Shown: piece after piece, positions 12,001-27,000 of the stretch
Layout: each line of letters begins with the position of its first letter
Position numbering within the stretch: the stretch's first letter is position 1
NCBI GenBank assembly: GCA_964023205.1
Contig: OZ026847.1
Span: forward strand, 13,833,182-13,897,181
Reading direction: 5' to 3'
Length of the DNA: 64,000 nucleotides
Origin: Lutraria lutraria
Taxonomy: Eukaryota; Mollusca; Bivalvia; Venerida; Mactridae
Program-made: the position numbers and the translations under genes
Notes under the pieces: model-generated
Told to the model about the DNA's origin: nothing
The model's input: only the letters and a program-made list of their open reading frames with translations
Database searches by the model: none

Positions 12001-15000
12001 TCACAAGTCTACAATGCTAGATATCAAATAAGACAGATGATATTGTGATTAAGTTACGTTACCTGTGTAACCCTTTGCACACAGACATTCATATGTGTCA
12101 ACGTTTAACATCATACAAGTTGCCCCATGTTTACATGGTAAACTCATACATGGATTATCACTACATGTTCCTAGAAAACAAATTCAATTCCAACTTTACT
12201 GATCTTTAAACATTGAAATTTAGAATGTAACTGGATCAAAAACTAAAATATAGCGACCTCCTGCCTCAATGTAATTAATTCTTAAAAGGTAATTAAATCC
12301 TATGTTACAAATACAATGTACGTATATTATATGTAAGGGCTGATATGTTTTAATAAAGGACAATTTGTCAAGCCAAGTCCAACTGCTTTAAGAATAACAT
12401 GCATGCTTATCACATCTATCATGGTACCTCACTTAATTAACAGAAGCTGATGTCAATCTTCCAGGCATTATAAAACAACAAGAATCATTCTATGTAAGCA
12501 TTGCGTGCCTGCGGTAAAACAAATAGTGAAAGAAAGCTAAAAGCGTTAAATGTTTTTGGTGAACTTGGTAATGTACGAGGTCCTTGAATGTGTCAACTTT
12601 TATATACTTACCTACATCAAGGCCGTCGAGTATATGTGAGGAAGGACTCGGGTAACTTAGGTCATAGCTTTGAGCATTACCAGGCTGGCCAGCAGTGAGT
12701 CTGTCTAGACACCCAACAAACCCTAGATTTACACCAACCTTCTCAAATATGCTGAAAACAACAAAAGTATCAATCAATCAATGATTCAATATGGCCACTT
12801 TTCATTTCATTCACCCTTCACCTCAAAGCCCCCTATTCTAAACTGGTACACTTTCTGCATACAGGTTGTTGCGAAAATGTTACTATTTTAAGACAATTTA
12901 AAAAAAAACAAAAAACATTGTACTCAAATCCTTATGCCATTCCAGAACAAACAAGGTATTACTGTAAAAGATATTTAATGTATCTGAGTGAAATAGGGGT
13001 AAGGATAAAGACTTTCATGTCATGTTTAAGGACTAGATGAATGCAATTCTATGAGGTTGTCATGCAGAGTCATGCTTTAAAAAAATGGTTCAAAATAGAA
13101 CAGGCAGGAATCTATACTTGAGTAATATAGAGTAGGAGTGGGTTAATACATTAAATTAGGCAACATATTATGAAGGATGACAAAAAATAAGGAGCAATTT
13201 AAACTTACAAACTAAAATTCTGAGGAACAAATCCAACATAAAGTTTGCCAGACAGATCAAGGTAAGGTTCGGCAGATTTGGGTACAGCTGCGACAGATTT
13301 AACACTATCAACTATAAGTATTGTGTTATTATGTGTCTTCTTAGCTATCACTTGATGGAAACGATCTTGTCGGATAGTGTTTGGATGACGCATCTGATGA
13401 GGACCATGTCCTGTGTCATATCTGAAATGAAATGGCAGATTTGGCTGAGGTTACAGTGAAATAAAGGAAATTGAAACACGGAAAAGTGAAATAATTGTTC
13501 GGTTCCAAAGGTGCTTACTATAACTGTGTTCTAAGGCATATAGATACAGTTAAACATGCATTAGTGGCCTCCTCCCAATGAAGGCCTATTTCATTCTTTT
13601 AAGAACTGTCATTGATTATTTAGAACAAAATTGCCTCTGAATAAAGCCCATCCATCATTAATGAACATGTTATTACCTTTCCCAAGAATGGGCTTTGCTC
13701 ACAGGTTCCACTGTACTATTAAGTACAATCATTTTTTGATTGAATTATCAACTAATCAATGATTAAAATCAGATGAATGCCTTGTAGGGTCTAAATAAGT
13801 GGTATTGCATGATTTTCGTGGCATTCTGACACTATTCTCATATCATTCATACAAATGGTGTACATCCTTTGTTCGACAGCTGTCATTGTATATAATAGGA
13901 TTGAACATTTGAATTCATCCTTAGAAACTTGATTTTATTGACCATTTTGCTTGGGAAAAATCTGAGATCTGATAAAGATTTCACACTGGTTCAAGTTGGT
14001 CATTCACACAAGACCTATCATGAGAAAGCTTACTTTAATTTGCTGTGATTTAGATAAATAGTAAGAACATACGCCTGGCAGGCTATTACATCGATAAGCC
14101 AAAACATACTTAAACAAGACTATACTGTCACAAACCTAAACTCCACATGTCCATTGCTGATGGCTAGAGATATGTACTGCCCAGTGCCATCTTCAGTCTG
14201 TGAACTAAACAGCAACATACCATCCTTATTGAGGGAATGGAAAGCTATCTCCAGATAGAATTCATCAGATTGGTTACCAAATGGACGAAGCATCAGATAT
14301 GAGGACCCAGAAAACGATGGAGAAGTAAAACTTGTTCCTGTAAAAATAAAGCAAAATATTGTTTGTGAAATGTTTGGTTTTATGTCAGTTTTCATCAGTA
14401 TTTCAGTAACATGCTGTCAGGCTTTCAGCATAACCAATTCTCCTGGTTTCTGTACCAATATCAACATTCTTCTCCAAATGAAACCACCAAATTATCCAAA
14501 CAATACACTCAAATCAGTGGTGTAGAGGAAATGGCCTAAGATGCAATGTGTTCAATCAAATTAACAAAGAAATCAAATGCTGCACCTCAGGTTTGAACTC
14601 ATGACCTGACTTGCTTATAATGGAACAATGGCATGCAAGAAGGCTTCAGGGGAAACAAAGGGGTAACAGTAAGTGTTTGTGAAACTCAGATACCCACTGT
14701 GTCCTTGACCTTTGACATACTGACCTCAAAATCAAGAAAGGGTCATCTACATACGATGACCAACCTCCCAACCAAATCCAAATCGTTTTCTAGTTATTGG
14801 TCAGACAAGTTTTGGTAACGAACAAACGGACGGACATGTGCAAAGCAATATACCCCCTTTTCTTCGAAAGGGGCATAATTAATACTGAGTACTAAATTGT
14901 ACAAATCACATTTGGAGAAAACAGATCTTTGACTTTAGCAAAGGCACTGGTTTATGATCCTCCATTACTGTTCATGAAGTAGGGATCCAGGCATTAACAT

Positions 15001-18000
15001 AAGAAAGAGTTGAAGTCTTACGTTTTTTACAGATGGTTCCTGATCTACCAAGCTGACATAAACATCTATATCCTAAGTTATCATCAAGTTTACACACTCC
15101 AGAATGTAAACAAGGATTCATTGAACATGTATTAAATTCATCTGGTATTACAACTTCGACTTTTGTGGATTTCACCTCTGAAAAATATCCAAAATCATAT
15201 ATATGCATGAGCATACCAATACAGCTTTGTGAGTGAATTGGTGGTGGGAAATTACAGCTTTGTTACTGATGGGAACATAATAGCTTTGTGAGTGATTTGG
15301 TGTTGGAACAATGGTAGACAACTAAAGCCCAACTCCTCCGAGCAGTTTCTCATCAGATTGCTAAAGGTTGATTGATTAAGATAAGCTATAGTCATTTTTG
15401 ATGTCATAGTGAATGAAAAGAATTGATTTTAGGCAAGCAAGCTAATTAGTGAACATTTACACATCAATTATAAGAAAAATGATAAGAAACAAACAGGTAT
15501 GTCCTAAATTAATTTGACAATTTCCATGAGACCAATTATGGTTATTTGAACAAAAAAGGCAAAATATAATTGGTGAAAGTTGAAAATTTCGAAAATACAA
15601 AATCTTAAATGCAGACATACATGTAATAAAAATCAGCCAGAACAGCCAGGTTGGTGAACAAAAATCTGGCCAGCACATTTCCGATAACTTTTACTTATTT
15701 GATTCTTAAACTTGTAGGCCCAAATTCTGAAATTCTGAATATGCAACCTTAAATTTCTTATGATTTTCTGAGGCAAATTTTACTTGTCATAGAGGCTAAG
15801 AAACATCAATTGTTACAACTGTTCACCAAATCTTTAAAATCATACAGAAGTATATTACTTACTTGAACATTGTGTGTTCTCAAATGTTGGTATGTAGCCA
15901 TCATTACATTTACATAGACCCTGTCGACAATGACTGTTATGTATATAACAATAACTATCCTCAAGACAAAGGTCTCCAATCCTTCCTGTAAAGTTTATAT
16001 TCAAACGTTCAAATATTGTTAAAAACTGAAATCATTCTGAAAGCCATTTGCTTTGATAGATTTAAAGGGTAAATAAATGAGTTTGAATTAAGATTGTATG
16101 GAAAAAAGAATAAAAATCAAATTAGGGTCATACTGAAACTATTGATTTTCAAGAGCTTATTGAAATTTATCATTATCTTTTAATGAATTACCATATTTAC
16201 TAATGTCTCCAGAATGCACAGGAGGTCCAGATGTAGGTCGCGGTTTGCCTGGCGTCATGTTGTTACTGGGTTGTATGTGACGTGTTGTTTTCCGAGATCT
16301 CTGTGTAGAGGGAAGTTCGGTTGGTCTCAGTGTTAATGAATCTGTCATACAAAATATACTTATAATATTGAACAACTATAGAACATACAAAATAAGTGAA
16401 CAATTCTTAGCCCAAGATAATCAAAGTAAGACTAAATGATATTAGCAAGATATTTGGTTAGTTTAACAAGATGTTGATTACAGTGATTTATTAAATGTTT
16501 CAGTTACTTATGATGGCATTATGAAGACCAAACAAGGATTTTTCCAGGAGTACCAAACAAGGGCTGTTCCAGAAGGACTGCAAAAAGATACCAAAAAGGG
16601 TAGTTCCAAGAATACCAAACAAGGGTTGTTCCAGAAGGACCAAACAAGTATTGTTCCAGAAGGACCAAAGACTGTTTGTTAAAGTGATATCAAACAAGGA
16701 CAGTTCCAGAAGGACCAAAAGAAGAGTTGTTCAACCAATACCAAACAAGGGTTGTTCCAAGAGGACCAAAACAAGGGTTGTTCCAAGAATACCAAACAAG
16801 GGTGGTTCCAGAAGGACCAAATATGGGTTCTTCAAATAGTACCAAACAAGGTCAGTTCCAGAGGGACCAAACAAAGGTTGTTTCAGGAGTATGAAACAAA
16901 GGTTGTTCAAATGCTACCCAAACAAGGGTTATTCCTGGAGTACTAAATAAGGGTATTCCAGTGGTACTGAACAAGAAGTCATTTTCGCAAGAATCAGCAA
17001 ATAATTGGCAACCTCCACAACTGCACAACCATAACTGACATTACAAAATGACTCAAATTTTGATATTAAGACCACATTTTAGGGGAACATGGTAGTCTCA
17101 CTAAAACCAGCTATATATTGAAAAATAGTCCAAAAAGAGAGATCTTAAAATAAGGTAATCTTAATATTAAAGAAACACTAAGTGTGGTTATAATGTTCTC
17201 GTGATAAATGTGGTACCATCAAATACAAATGATGATATAACAACAATAAAGACAGACAATGGCAAGCGTCATATAACATGTTTTAAGAATTTATAATAGA
17301 TAAAGTATAACATACTAGAAAATGTCATAGCCGGATTTCAACAATTGTTGTAACACCTTTTTTTCTATATATCTAAGACTGTAATTATTCTTTCTTTTTT
17401 AAACTTGAATATGATGATAATGTTATTCACTAGCATTGTTCTTGCAGCCCAACCCTGGAGAAACCAGTACTAGGGTCCTATGATGAGATCTCAATGTGAC
17501 CTTTAAGGGTCGTGATATATCACAGTGTTTGAGTTGAGTGGCTCACACCTTAACCACTACACTACAGCACCTGTTACATGTTCCACAATCCAGAGTTGCC
17601 TACCTTTGCAAGGACCGTAATGGTCAACTTGTATCAGCACTTGTTTGTGACATGAATCTTTGTATAAATTACATTCACTTATGTAAGTCTGTCTATTTGT
17701 GCCACACACAAAACCCATAGTTGGGTATTCACTCGATGAACATTTAAAATCACAGATGCATTGTGGGATAGAATAGTAAGTGTAACAAGAGGCACCATAG
17801 AGACATTTGAGCAGGCCGCATGGAATTTCCTGACCTGAATTGTAAACCAGAAGAAATATAGAGTATCCCTCAACAACAGCTTACCATAGTCCAAAATTTT
17901 GGATTTTAATTTTCAACATTGCATTTCAAAATTTAACATTTTTTGTCACTAATATCTTTTTTAAATGATGACCGTTGTTGAGAGTTGGCTATTACTAATG

Positions 18001-21000
18001 GTTGTACAGTTTTAGAACAAACAACCATTTAAATAGTTTAGAATTATTTAGCTATAAAATCAATCTCAATATGTTCAGAGAAATATTCTAAATATAGCAT
18101 TTTATATACATAAAGTTTTAATCTGAATAGACTCAAATTGATGATATAGTACAGAATTCAACTTTGAAATAACTGACTTTCCTAATACAATGCAACATTT
18201 TACAAAGATCACTTATCTAATAAATTAGCAAACAAAAACATTGATTCAAGTACTGTGCATCATTAACAGTTTGTAATGTCTCGAAGAAGTATTTTGAATA
18301 TACTGATAGTGAATACATCACCACTTATTATTTATTATCACTAAAATATCAACAAATGAATTTGCAATTAAAGTGCTGCAATTTTAACCACAACGGATGT
18401 TTTCTGTTTGGGAAATCCTTTTAATTAAAGCACCCACTTATTTCCTTTAACATTTCTTTACAATTTATTCAAAATGATTTGATGAATGAATGATGAGGTA
18501 ATTTTTATAAATTATAATGGGAATGATAGTCAACAAACAAAATCCATAAAAACTCAGAATGCATTATATGGATGAACTTAGGAGATTAACACAAAATGTC
18601 AGTATGTTTTTATGAAAAGCTCTGAATGATTGAAATAAAAAAGAAAGTACCTAAAACTATATATCCAATATAAGCTTAAAACAGAATATCATCAAATTAT
18701 TTTTTATATACATGTATCTCCACATTTTATTAAGAAATAATCAAGAAATAATGTGAGCAAAATAATATATTGACAAACATTTTTTTATCATATAATTCAA
18801 TCAAATAGAAATGGTAATGTATTAATGAGCTTTTTTCTAATAAAATATACTTGTAAGAATTTGCAATCTTTATAAAAAAATAAACCAGACCTTAACAGAT
18901 AGCAAGTAATCATTTTGATAATCTTAATTAGCAATTTTACAAATTTTACTTAAACGTCAAAACGTGATTAAATCAAAGCAACTTAACCACAGATTTATGG
19001 TTAAATTCTTGAATAGAACAATTAAAATGCATTTAAATAAGAACTTGTGGAAAATGATTGAAACTAAAGATAGCAGCTGCTATGAGTCAAGTGCTTTATA
19101 TGACCAATATTCTAATTGGAACAAGCAGAATCATGCATGAATAAATCCAACAGAAAATCTTATACTAGTATGCTGTTAAATGCTTTATAGTGAGCAAATT
19201 GCCTAATAATAAAAAATACACTTTCGACACTTAACTTCGCTAATGTCAAATTCCATTTTTCTTTATATGTACCTAGTATTTACTTAATTACATTTTTTAT
19301 ATACCAGTCATTTTTTAAAAATTAAGTATGTTTATAATGGAAGTTTAATTATAAAATCCTATATCATGATTTTGACATAAAAAAGCAGAATCATTCAAGG
19401 CTGGTTTAATTCCAGCTTAAGTAACACAATCAACTATCTATTCAAACAAAACAACATGTTGGATCTGCTTGACTTTAAACAACTAAAAATATCACTAAAC
19501 GATTACCATAGAAACATAAAAAAGTGCTTCAATGATGAAGTTTGGAAGTTTGAGGACACAACAGCAACAACAACAATTACAACAACAACACTTTTATCAT
19601 CATCAACAACAACAGCAGTAACAATATAGAAACAAAATCAAACGAACAGCTCTAAATGTCACTTGGTGCCGCTATATTACACAAAGTATAAATTATGTGG
19701 GTAAGGGATCTGGGTTGTTGATACATTCTTCATGAATAGATCATAAATTTATGTATACCTATATAAAATTAATACATAGTTAGCATTAATTTGATATACT
19801 ATAGTAATCCAATAGTACTATCATAACCCAAGGTCTGAATATATCATTCAAAACATAGAACTGTAAGGACATAATGCCGTGTACAAAGCAACAGTGTGTA
19901 CCTGTTATCTATATCCAGCTGATCAAGGCTTCAGAGATAAATATAATAGCTAAATAAACTGTATTAGTTATAGGCAAGATATATTCAAAGGTGGAATCAT
20001 TGTGTTGAGGTTCAAACATATATGTACCGATGCTATACATACCAACAGCACACCCCGGGCTGTTAGCTGATATCCCCCTATCTTTACAACGTTGACATTT
20101 ATGTCCATCGTACCCTGGTCGACACTCACACCTTCCTGTGTTCTGGTTACAGTCTTCTCTGCTGGAACCAATCTGATGACATTTACAAGCTGAAAATATC
20201 AATAGACAAAATAAGCAAGTTTTTCTCACAAGCAAGTGTAAAAATGTCTATAACTAAAATATATCATAAGGGCATAACACCACTAAATCATAAATTATGA
20301 TTTTTTATAAACATTACCATAACACTTGACAGACAGTTTCCAAGACTTACTCAGGAACTCAGATTAATGGTCAGATAAATTTTCATCAGACACAATGACC
20401 CAACTGACCTCAAAAGTCTGTCTCCAGGATGTTTAATGTCATTGAATGCAATGGAATTCTATTACAGCCAGACTTATCAATGCATTAAATCAACACATCA
20501 CTTTGTTAACTAAAAAGGAGGACTTAAAAGGTGCTATCTATACAGCACAAAGCTTTCAAGGATTTGCCAAATAGGAGAAATCTTTAACACACTGAATGTT
20601 GTCTTCTCGTTGAGTTTTAACATTATTCATTAACATTATTCATTAACATTATTCATTAACATTATTCATTAACATTATTCATTAACATATTAAATTTGTC
20701 GTATTATTCATTAACATATTAAATTTGTCATATTATTCATTAACATTATTCATTAACATATTAAATTTGTCATATTCATTCAGGGGACAAAACTAGTGTT
20801 TCTGTAATGCCCACCAGAAACATTTTATTCAACCATATGGTTTATAATAACAAATTTTCAGCAGTATGTAAATTAATTACCAGTACACAGTTCACTTAGC
20901 CAGGATTCCTGGACTCTCTTCTAGAACTAACCTTGTTTTTGCAAACATAACTGCCAACCTCTCTACATTAACTATCAATACAATATAGAATTTCTTTCCC

Positions 21001-24000
21001 TACTCAAATGGTTCTTTATCATGCCTTGTGTAAAGCATAGATACATGCCTTACCATTTTTCCTGTGATTTTAGCACAGTACTTATCAGGCCTCCAAAGAC
21101 TGAGCTGACCAAGTTAATATTGAAACATTAACACAATCAGTCCACTGTACCCTTTGAGTACAAATCTGATATTACAGCCCAGAAATTACAGCCCAGATAT
21201 GACATTTTAATGTATGATTAATGTCAGAAAGTTGTTCTTACGCATGCAACCACTATTTCCACTATTTTCAATAAGATGAAGGCCCCAGTATTTTGGTAAA
21301 CATCTTTCACAGTGTAAACCACCGACACCTGGTTTACATGAACACTGTTTGGTCTTTGGATCACAGGTAGATTCCAAAGATCCCATTGAATGACACTGGC
21401 ATTGATCTGTAATTGTATAAATAAAGCATGTTAATAAAAGATATTGAATAAAAAACATATGTATTTGTTTGATTAAAAAACATAGTAGTTATCTCTACAT
21501 CAGTATGCCATGGCATTTTTCAGCACAAAATAGACATAAAAATGTTTCATTAAGATTTTACCATTTTTTGTGTGAAAAATGTAAGAATTTATTATCCATT
21601 CCTAAATAGATAAGTTGGATCACTGTGTGATGGAGGGCATGTATGGAATGTTAATTTGACAATTAATTGATTGGAACTACATGTACAATGTACTTTCAAT
21701 TAAGCCTAATAACCTCTTCAGCAAGGTGCATACGTATTAAAAGCAGTCCTTCACATAAAACTGCTTATGAGTGCTGGGTATCTTTTTATATTAAACAAAT
21801 AACCATTCTTTTGACTTATACATGTATAATAGTTAAAATGTGTTAGTTATTGTTTCCAATGTTAACATTTATTTATCAATCTAAACTAATGAAAAGGCAT
21901 TGAACATTGATTTATATATTAATTTAGTATAATCTCTAATGAACATAACAAGGTGATAACTTAATATTTACATTTTTGAGATTTGATTTTATTGTCACAA
22001 AACTGATGATTAATCAGCTAATTGATTGATTAATCAAGAAACAATTAAAATATAAATTGACCAACTAACTGATTGATTGACAAATTGATTAGATATTCAC
22101 TGACCAACTAACTGATTGACTGATGGACACATTGATTTAAAGACTGATTGACCAACTTATTGATTGATTGAGAAATCGATTGAAATATTTATTAATTGAC
22201 TAATTGATTGACTGATTGATTTACAGTATGTCTGACTCATTGATTGAACAATTTATCGACTGACTCACTGATCAGTTTACTGATTGATTTAGAGATTGAT
22301 TGAACTATTATTCTAAATACAAGTCGACTGACTGAACAGTTGACTAATTTATTCATTTGCATATAATTTGTTTGACGGATTGATCAACTCATTGATTAAC
22401 CAACTGACTGCAAGCTGAATCGACTAATAAATGAATGACTGACTGGTTGATTAATTTACAAAATGTTTGACTCATTGATTGACTGATTGATCAACTAATT
22501 AATTTGGTCGACTGATGAATGATTAACAGTAAATTGATTAATTGCTGAACAATCAGTTGATTGAATGATTGACTGAAGAATTATCAAAATGACTGATCGT
22601 TCGATTGTACTGATTAGTAAGAATAATCTTTCTGATTAAATATTCTTCATGCTGTCATGAAATGTTAATAACTTCATGTTTTATTGACTTTGTACAGTTA
22701 TGAAGCCTTTATGATGAATACTTCAAAATAATGTCATGCTTTATGGCTGAAGAACTGAACTTTGTTCTTTAATAAAAGCTGTTTTTATTGATATAAGACT
22801 TTCAGCATTAATCAGAGGAAAGTATCAAAATTCATTAAAAAGGCTTTTTCATTATCTGCTGTTATATGCTGACTAATAAATGCATTCCATGAAATATTTT
22901 AAATGTCTAGAGAATGTAAATCTTCAATGAAAAATTCGCAGCGGCTGAATGATTGTGATTATTTTTGAAAGTTTTTTGCTTATATACAATGTTCGAAGAA
23001 AGTAAACTGTTTGATGGGTTGGTTTGTTTAAGACAGTAGCTTGTGGGATCATGTTCCAGATAATTTAAATATATTGGTGTAACTAAAATTGATCCACCAC
23101 AGAAAGTTTCCATGTACTTGTAACTGAAAATGATATGATTGTTAACATCTTGTTTTAATTATGCATTACAGCACTTTAGAAATAATATGATATAGTCAAT
23201 ACAGTAAAACTTTTGAACAAAGTCCGCTATGGAAAGAAGAAACAAACAAAGAAAATTTCAATATATGGTCAAACCTATGAACAAAGGCCATCCTTGAGTA
23301 AGACAAATTGTGGCTTTTATTGACAGGTGACCTTTATTTGGAGGTCAATTTCTCTAAATAATCAATGAGGGTTTTTAAATGATTGGTCTTTATTCACAGG
23401 TTGACTTTCATTCGGAGGTGGTCACTAACACAGGTTTGACTGTACTTGATATATAACAGCCCTTGTTATTGAAATATCATATGATTGTTAATGTGTGAAT
23501 TGTAAATAGAGCTGACCTTTATTTACAGTTTCAATTTAGTCTAATATTTTGTTAACAACTGGTAGAACAGAAAATATGTGGCTGTTAGAGACAGACCTGG
23601 TGTTTATTAACCAAGACATGACTGTTGTATAAAAATTTTAACTGTGCATCACATAGTGTTGTATTTTAAACATGGGTGAGGTTAAAAAATCATTGGGCTT
23701 TGGAAATTTCAGTATTTTTCTTACAAAATAATTCATGAGAGGCAATAACTAATGCTATATGGAATGGTTGTATAATGTAAACTAAATGAGACAAATTAAT
23801 TATCTGAAATATAGAAACATTTAAATAATTAACCACATGATTGATAACATTTCAACAAAATCATAATTAATCCCATCATATTAATAGTTTAATTAAGACA
23901 AAACCATTATGATAAAATACACTAAATTACACTATGTTTGAAAAAATGTCAACACATAGGAAAACAAAAGTCTTTGACAATGGTTGGCCATATTTTCACA

Positions 24001-27000
24001 GCATAATTTCTGTACAGAAACAGTTTGTTTACAGACAAGAGGAAACAAATGAAATAGAACCAAAACTTAAAAATAAATATAAATACTAATATCTCCTGCT
24101 AATTTAGTAATAAAGAATTTAGCCTAAATTTGGAGTTTATTAATTAATACAAAATTTATACAAGAATTAAAATTTGAAACATTTTTAAACTTGAACTATA
24201 ATTTTCTCTACAAAACCAGTGAAAAAAAAACAATCAGCATGCAATATAGAAGGAAACCATTGAGTTACTAAGCAACAAAATCATGCACAATCAGTAACTA
24301 TGCAACTGAAAATAAAGACAACATCAAGTGGAGTATGTATTATAAAAGTGCTGACAACAAGTATTGGTGTACATGCAGATAGTGGTTTTTACCAAACATC
24401 ATCAAACTCGATTTAGACATCAGTTATATCATGAAAATAAAAACATACAGCATTTTGTTGAAACAAAAGTTTCTGTTAATAGATGAACATTATCATACAT
24501 TTGAATGCAAGGTCATGGCTAATACATATATGTGTAATTCATTCCTTCATATGCTGATTCTACTATATACCAGATGATGGATGTTACAAATTAACACTAA
24601 TGATAGGGCAGCCAATACGTGAAAAGAATAGATCGGGCTTCCATACATGACACATGGTTCATGGTCCTTATTTACAGAAGGGTTTTAAGGAGTGACATAT
24701 ATAAGCATTCTCTCAGGTTTGACAAAAGGCTTAAACATTCTCTAGTCATTGTCAAATCTTTTCTTCCACTGTGACCTTGACCAATGATCAGAAGATCGAC
24801 TGATTGAAATGATAGCTGCCATTTACAGATTATAATCCAGACACAGATTAACAGTTATTGACCAGAGGCATTTTAACATAGCTACAACAGTCAGGGTCAT
24901 TCTGTGACTTTGCCAGCTTTAACAGTGAAGGATTATTTATCTGTTTTTTAACGGCCCATTCAACAACAGTTACTATGGTCATTTCAGAGCCGACCCAGAG
25001 AGAGGGGAGATAAGATACAAGAGAAACAGGCATTTATATCTCTACTCTTTTCAAACAGTCGTTCCTGTTTCTTTATCATGCCCATTGTAAACTACTGATA
25101 CATGCCTCACCCTTGTCCGTTATTTTCTGTACACAGTATTAGGCTTGGTAGTTGGAATGGGAGCACAGAAAAAGCGCCCCTGGGAAATTTGAAATAAGGA
25201 GCCAAGAATCGAAGCCACAACCTTTCTTTTAGTAGTCTATTGCGTTACCAATCAACCACTGATCACCAACTAACTGTGGAGAAAGACACAAACACCTGGA
25301 TAGAATAACCAGCCCTTTGCAAGTGTGCTGGGCAGCTTCCTCAGGCGCACATGTGGTGGGAATTCTAACACACAGTAAAGAGGGGCAAATTAACATCCAT
25401 TATTGAAAGCATGATGAAACAACAAACAATTATGAGCAACAAGTGCACCATCAAACTCACAGGAAGAGGGAATGTAACATTACAGTTTGTCAGTACAGAC
25501 ATCTAATCAGTTATTTTTTTGTTAATAGCAATTAAAAGTTTGATTCTTCCTTTGAACTGTAATTCATGAATCAAAAAGTTATTTAACTCGCAAACATTAT
25601 CACCTACCAATATTGAAATTTGGATATCCTAAAAAATGTATTCAATACTAATATTAATAATATATTTATCAATAGCAATTTAACCTGAGCATAGCAAGGC
25701 TTATGCATATACTGTCAGGTAGACACTTCATTAGTAAGTGAAAGGGGATGCAATTCAGCACATTAAATGAATAAACAAAAATCATTATTTTTAACAGATT
25801 TTCAGGTTAAATGCCTGCTTTCATCAATGTTTCAGTTACTGGTATATACTAACTGGCAGTTAATTAACCTAACCAGTATTCCTGGTCTCTCTACCAGTAT
25901 TAACCATGTTCTCCGCATGTATCTTCTCAACATGAATACTTATCAGTGGAGATTGAATGACTCTAGATACAAGCTATGTTACCAAATAATCATAAAGGTC
26001 ATACTCTGCACCCAGGGTTCAACCTCACACAGGAGGTTCATCGACCTATAACTCTACATACTAAGCTTGGCAGGCGGCTGAATAGATTTTAAGTTCCTGA
26101 ACTAAATACCACTAGGTTAAAATCTCCCATCTCTAAGCTGTCTGATCATAATTGCCCAGGTACGTCACCACAAAAAACTGATCACTTATGATCATGTGGG
26201 AAAAGCTGACAGTTCAGTAACATGAAGACAAATTATGATGATTGGTCATGACTGATCATCCTCTAACTTGATTTAACAGACTGCTACTAATGGCATTTAA
26301 TGACATTCAATCAGTTTTTGAAAATTATCATGGGGAGATAAATCAGAAAAAAACTTTCAGACCACAAAACATCAAAATCCTACTAGTTGTATTAACATGT
26401 CCTTTCTTAAATGATAAAGGATTTTAGTCAGAACGGGCCGATCTTTTCATTTCAACAACTTTGACATACTGAAACAGTAAATTACCCGAATGTACATACA
26501 ATTGGATAATTCTTTTCAATACAACTTAAATTCAGTGGTAAGAGAGTATTAAAAACAATTAAATGTGTCCCATTCTTAAGGTAAAAATCGTCGACTCCTA
26601 ATATCTAGTTTTGATCAGTTGATATTTTTATCTACGATATTGTTAAAGATTAGAAGGGGTCCATGTGGAACAGAAGAACAGAAAAAAGACGTTTGAACAA
26701 TAAGGTTACCTGGACATCCAGATTTGTCGGGTCCTGGAGCGAATGTAAGATGGTCGTCACAGCAACCGTACGTGCTCTCCGTGCAATCCCTGATGTAGTT
26801 GTCTGACAAAAGTTCTAATAACAAAATAATTCAATGAGGTCACAGCATGCATACCGTAGCGTTACAAATACAGATATTGATGCAGTATTTAACCATGTTT
26901 GCTTTAGAATCTACATACAAAATGATTAATGAATTAATAAAGATAGTTAAACTTCTGTAGTCAACTTTGATATGTAATAACTGAAATTAGAAAAGGACTG

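Noticed and set aside
16500..16718. Minus-strand 72-codon ORF as a possible SEA-domain remnant
   Set aside because: It is a translation of the 25-bp degenerate tandem repeat, rich in Leu, Phe and Trp, with no SEA features.
24848..25033. Minus-strand 61-codon ORF ([14 protein letters not shown]...)
   Set aside because: It is a translation of the family A SINE and resembles the minisatellite ORFs.
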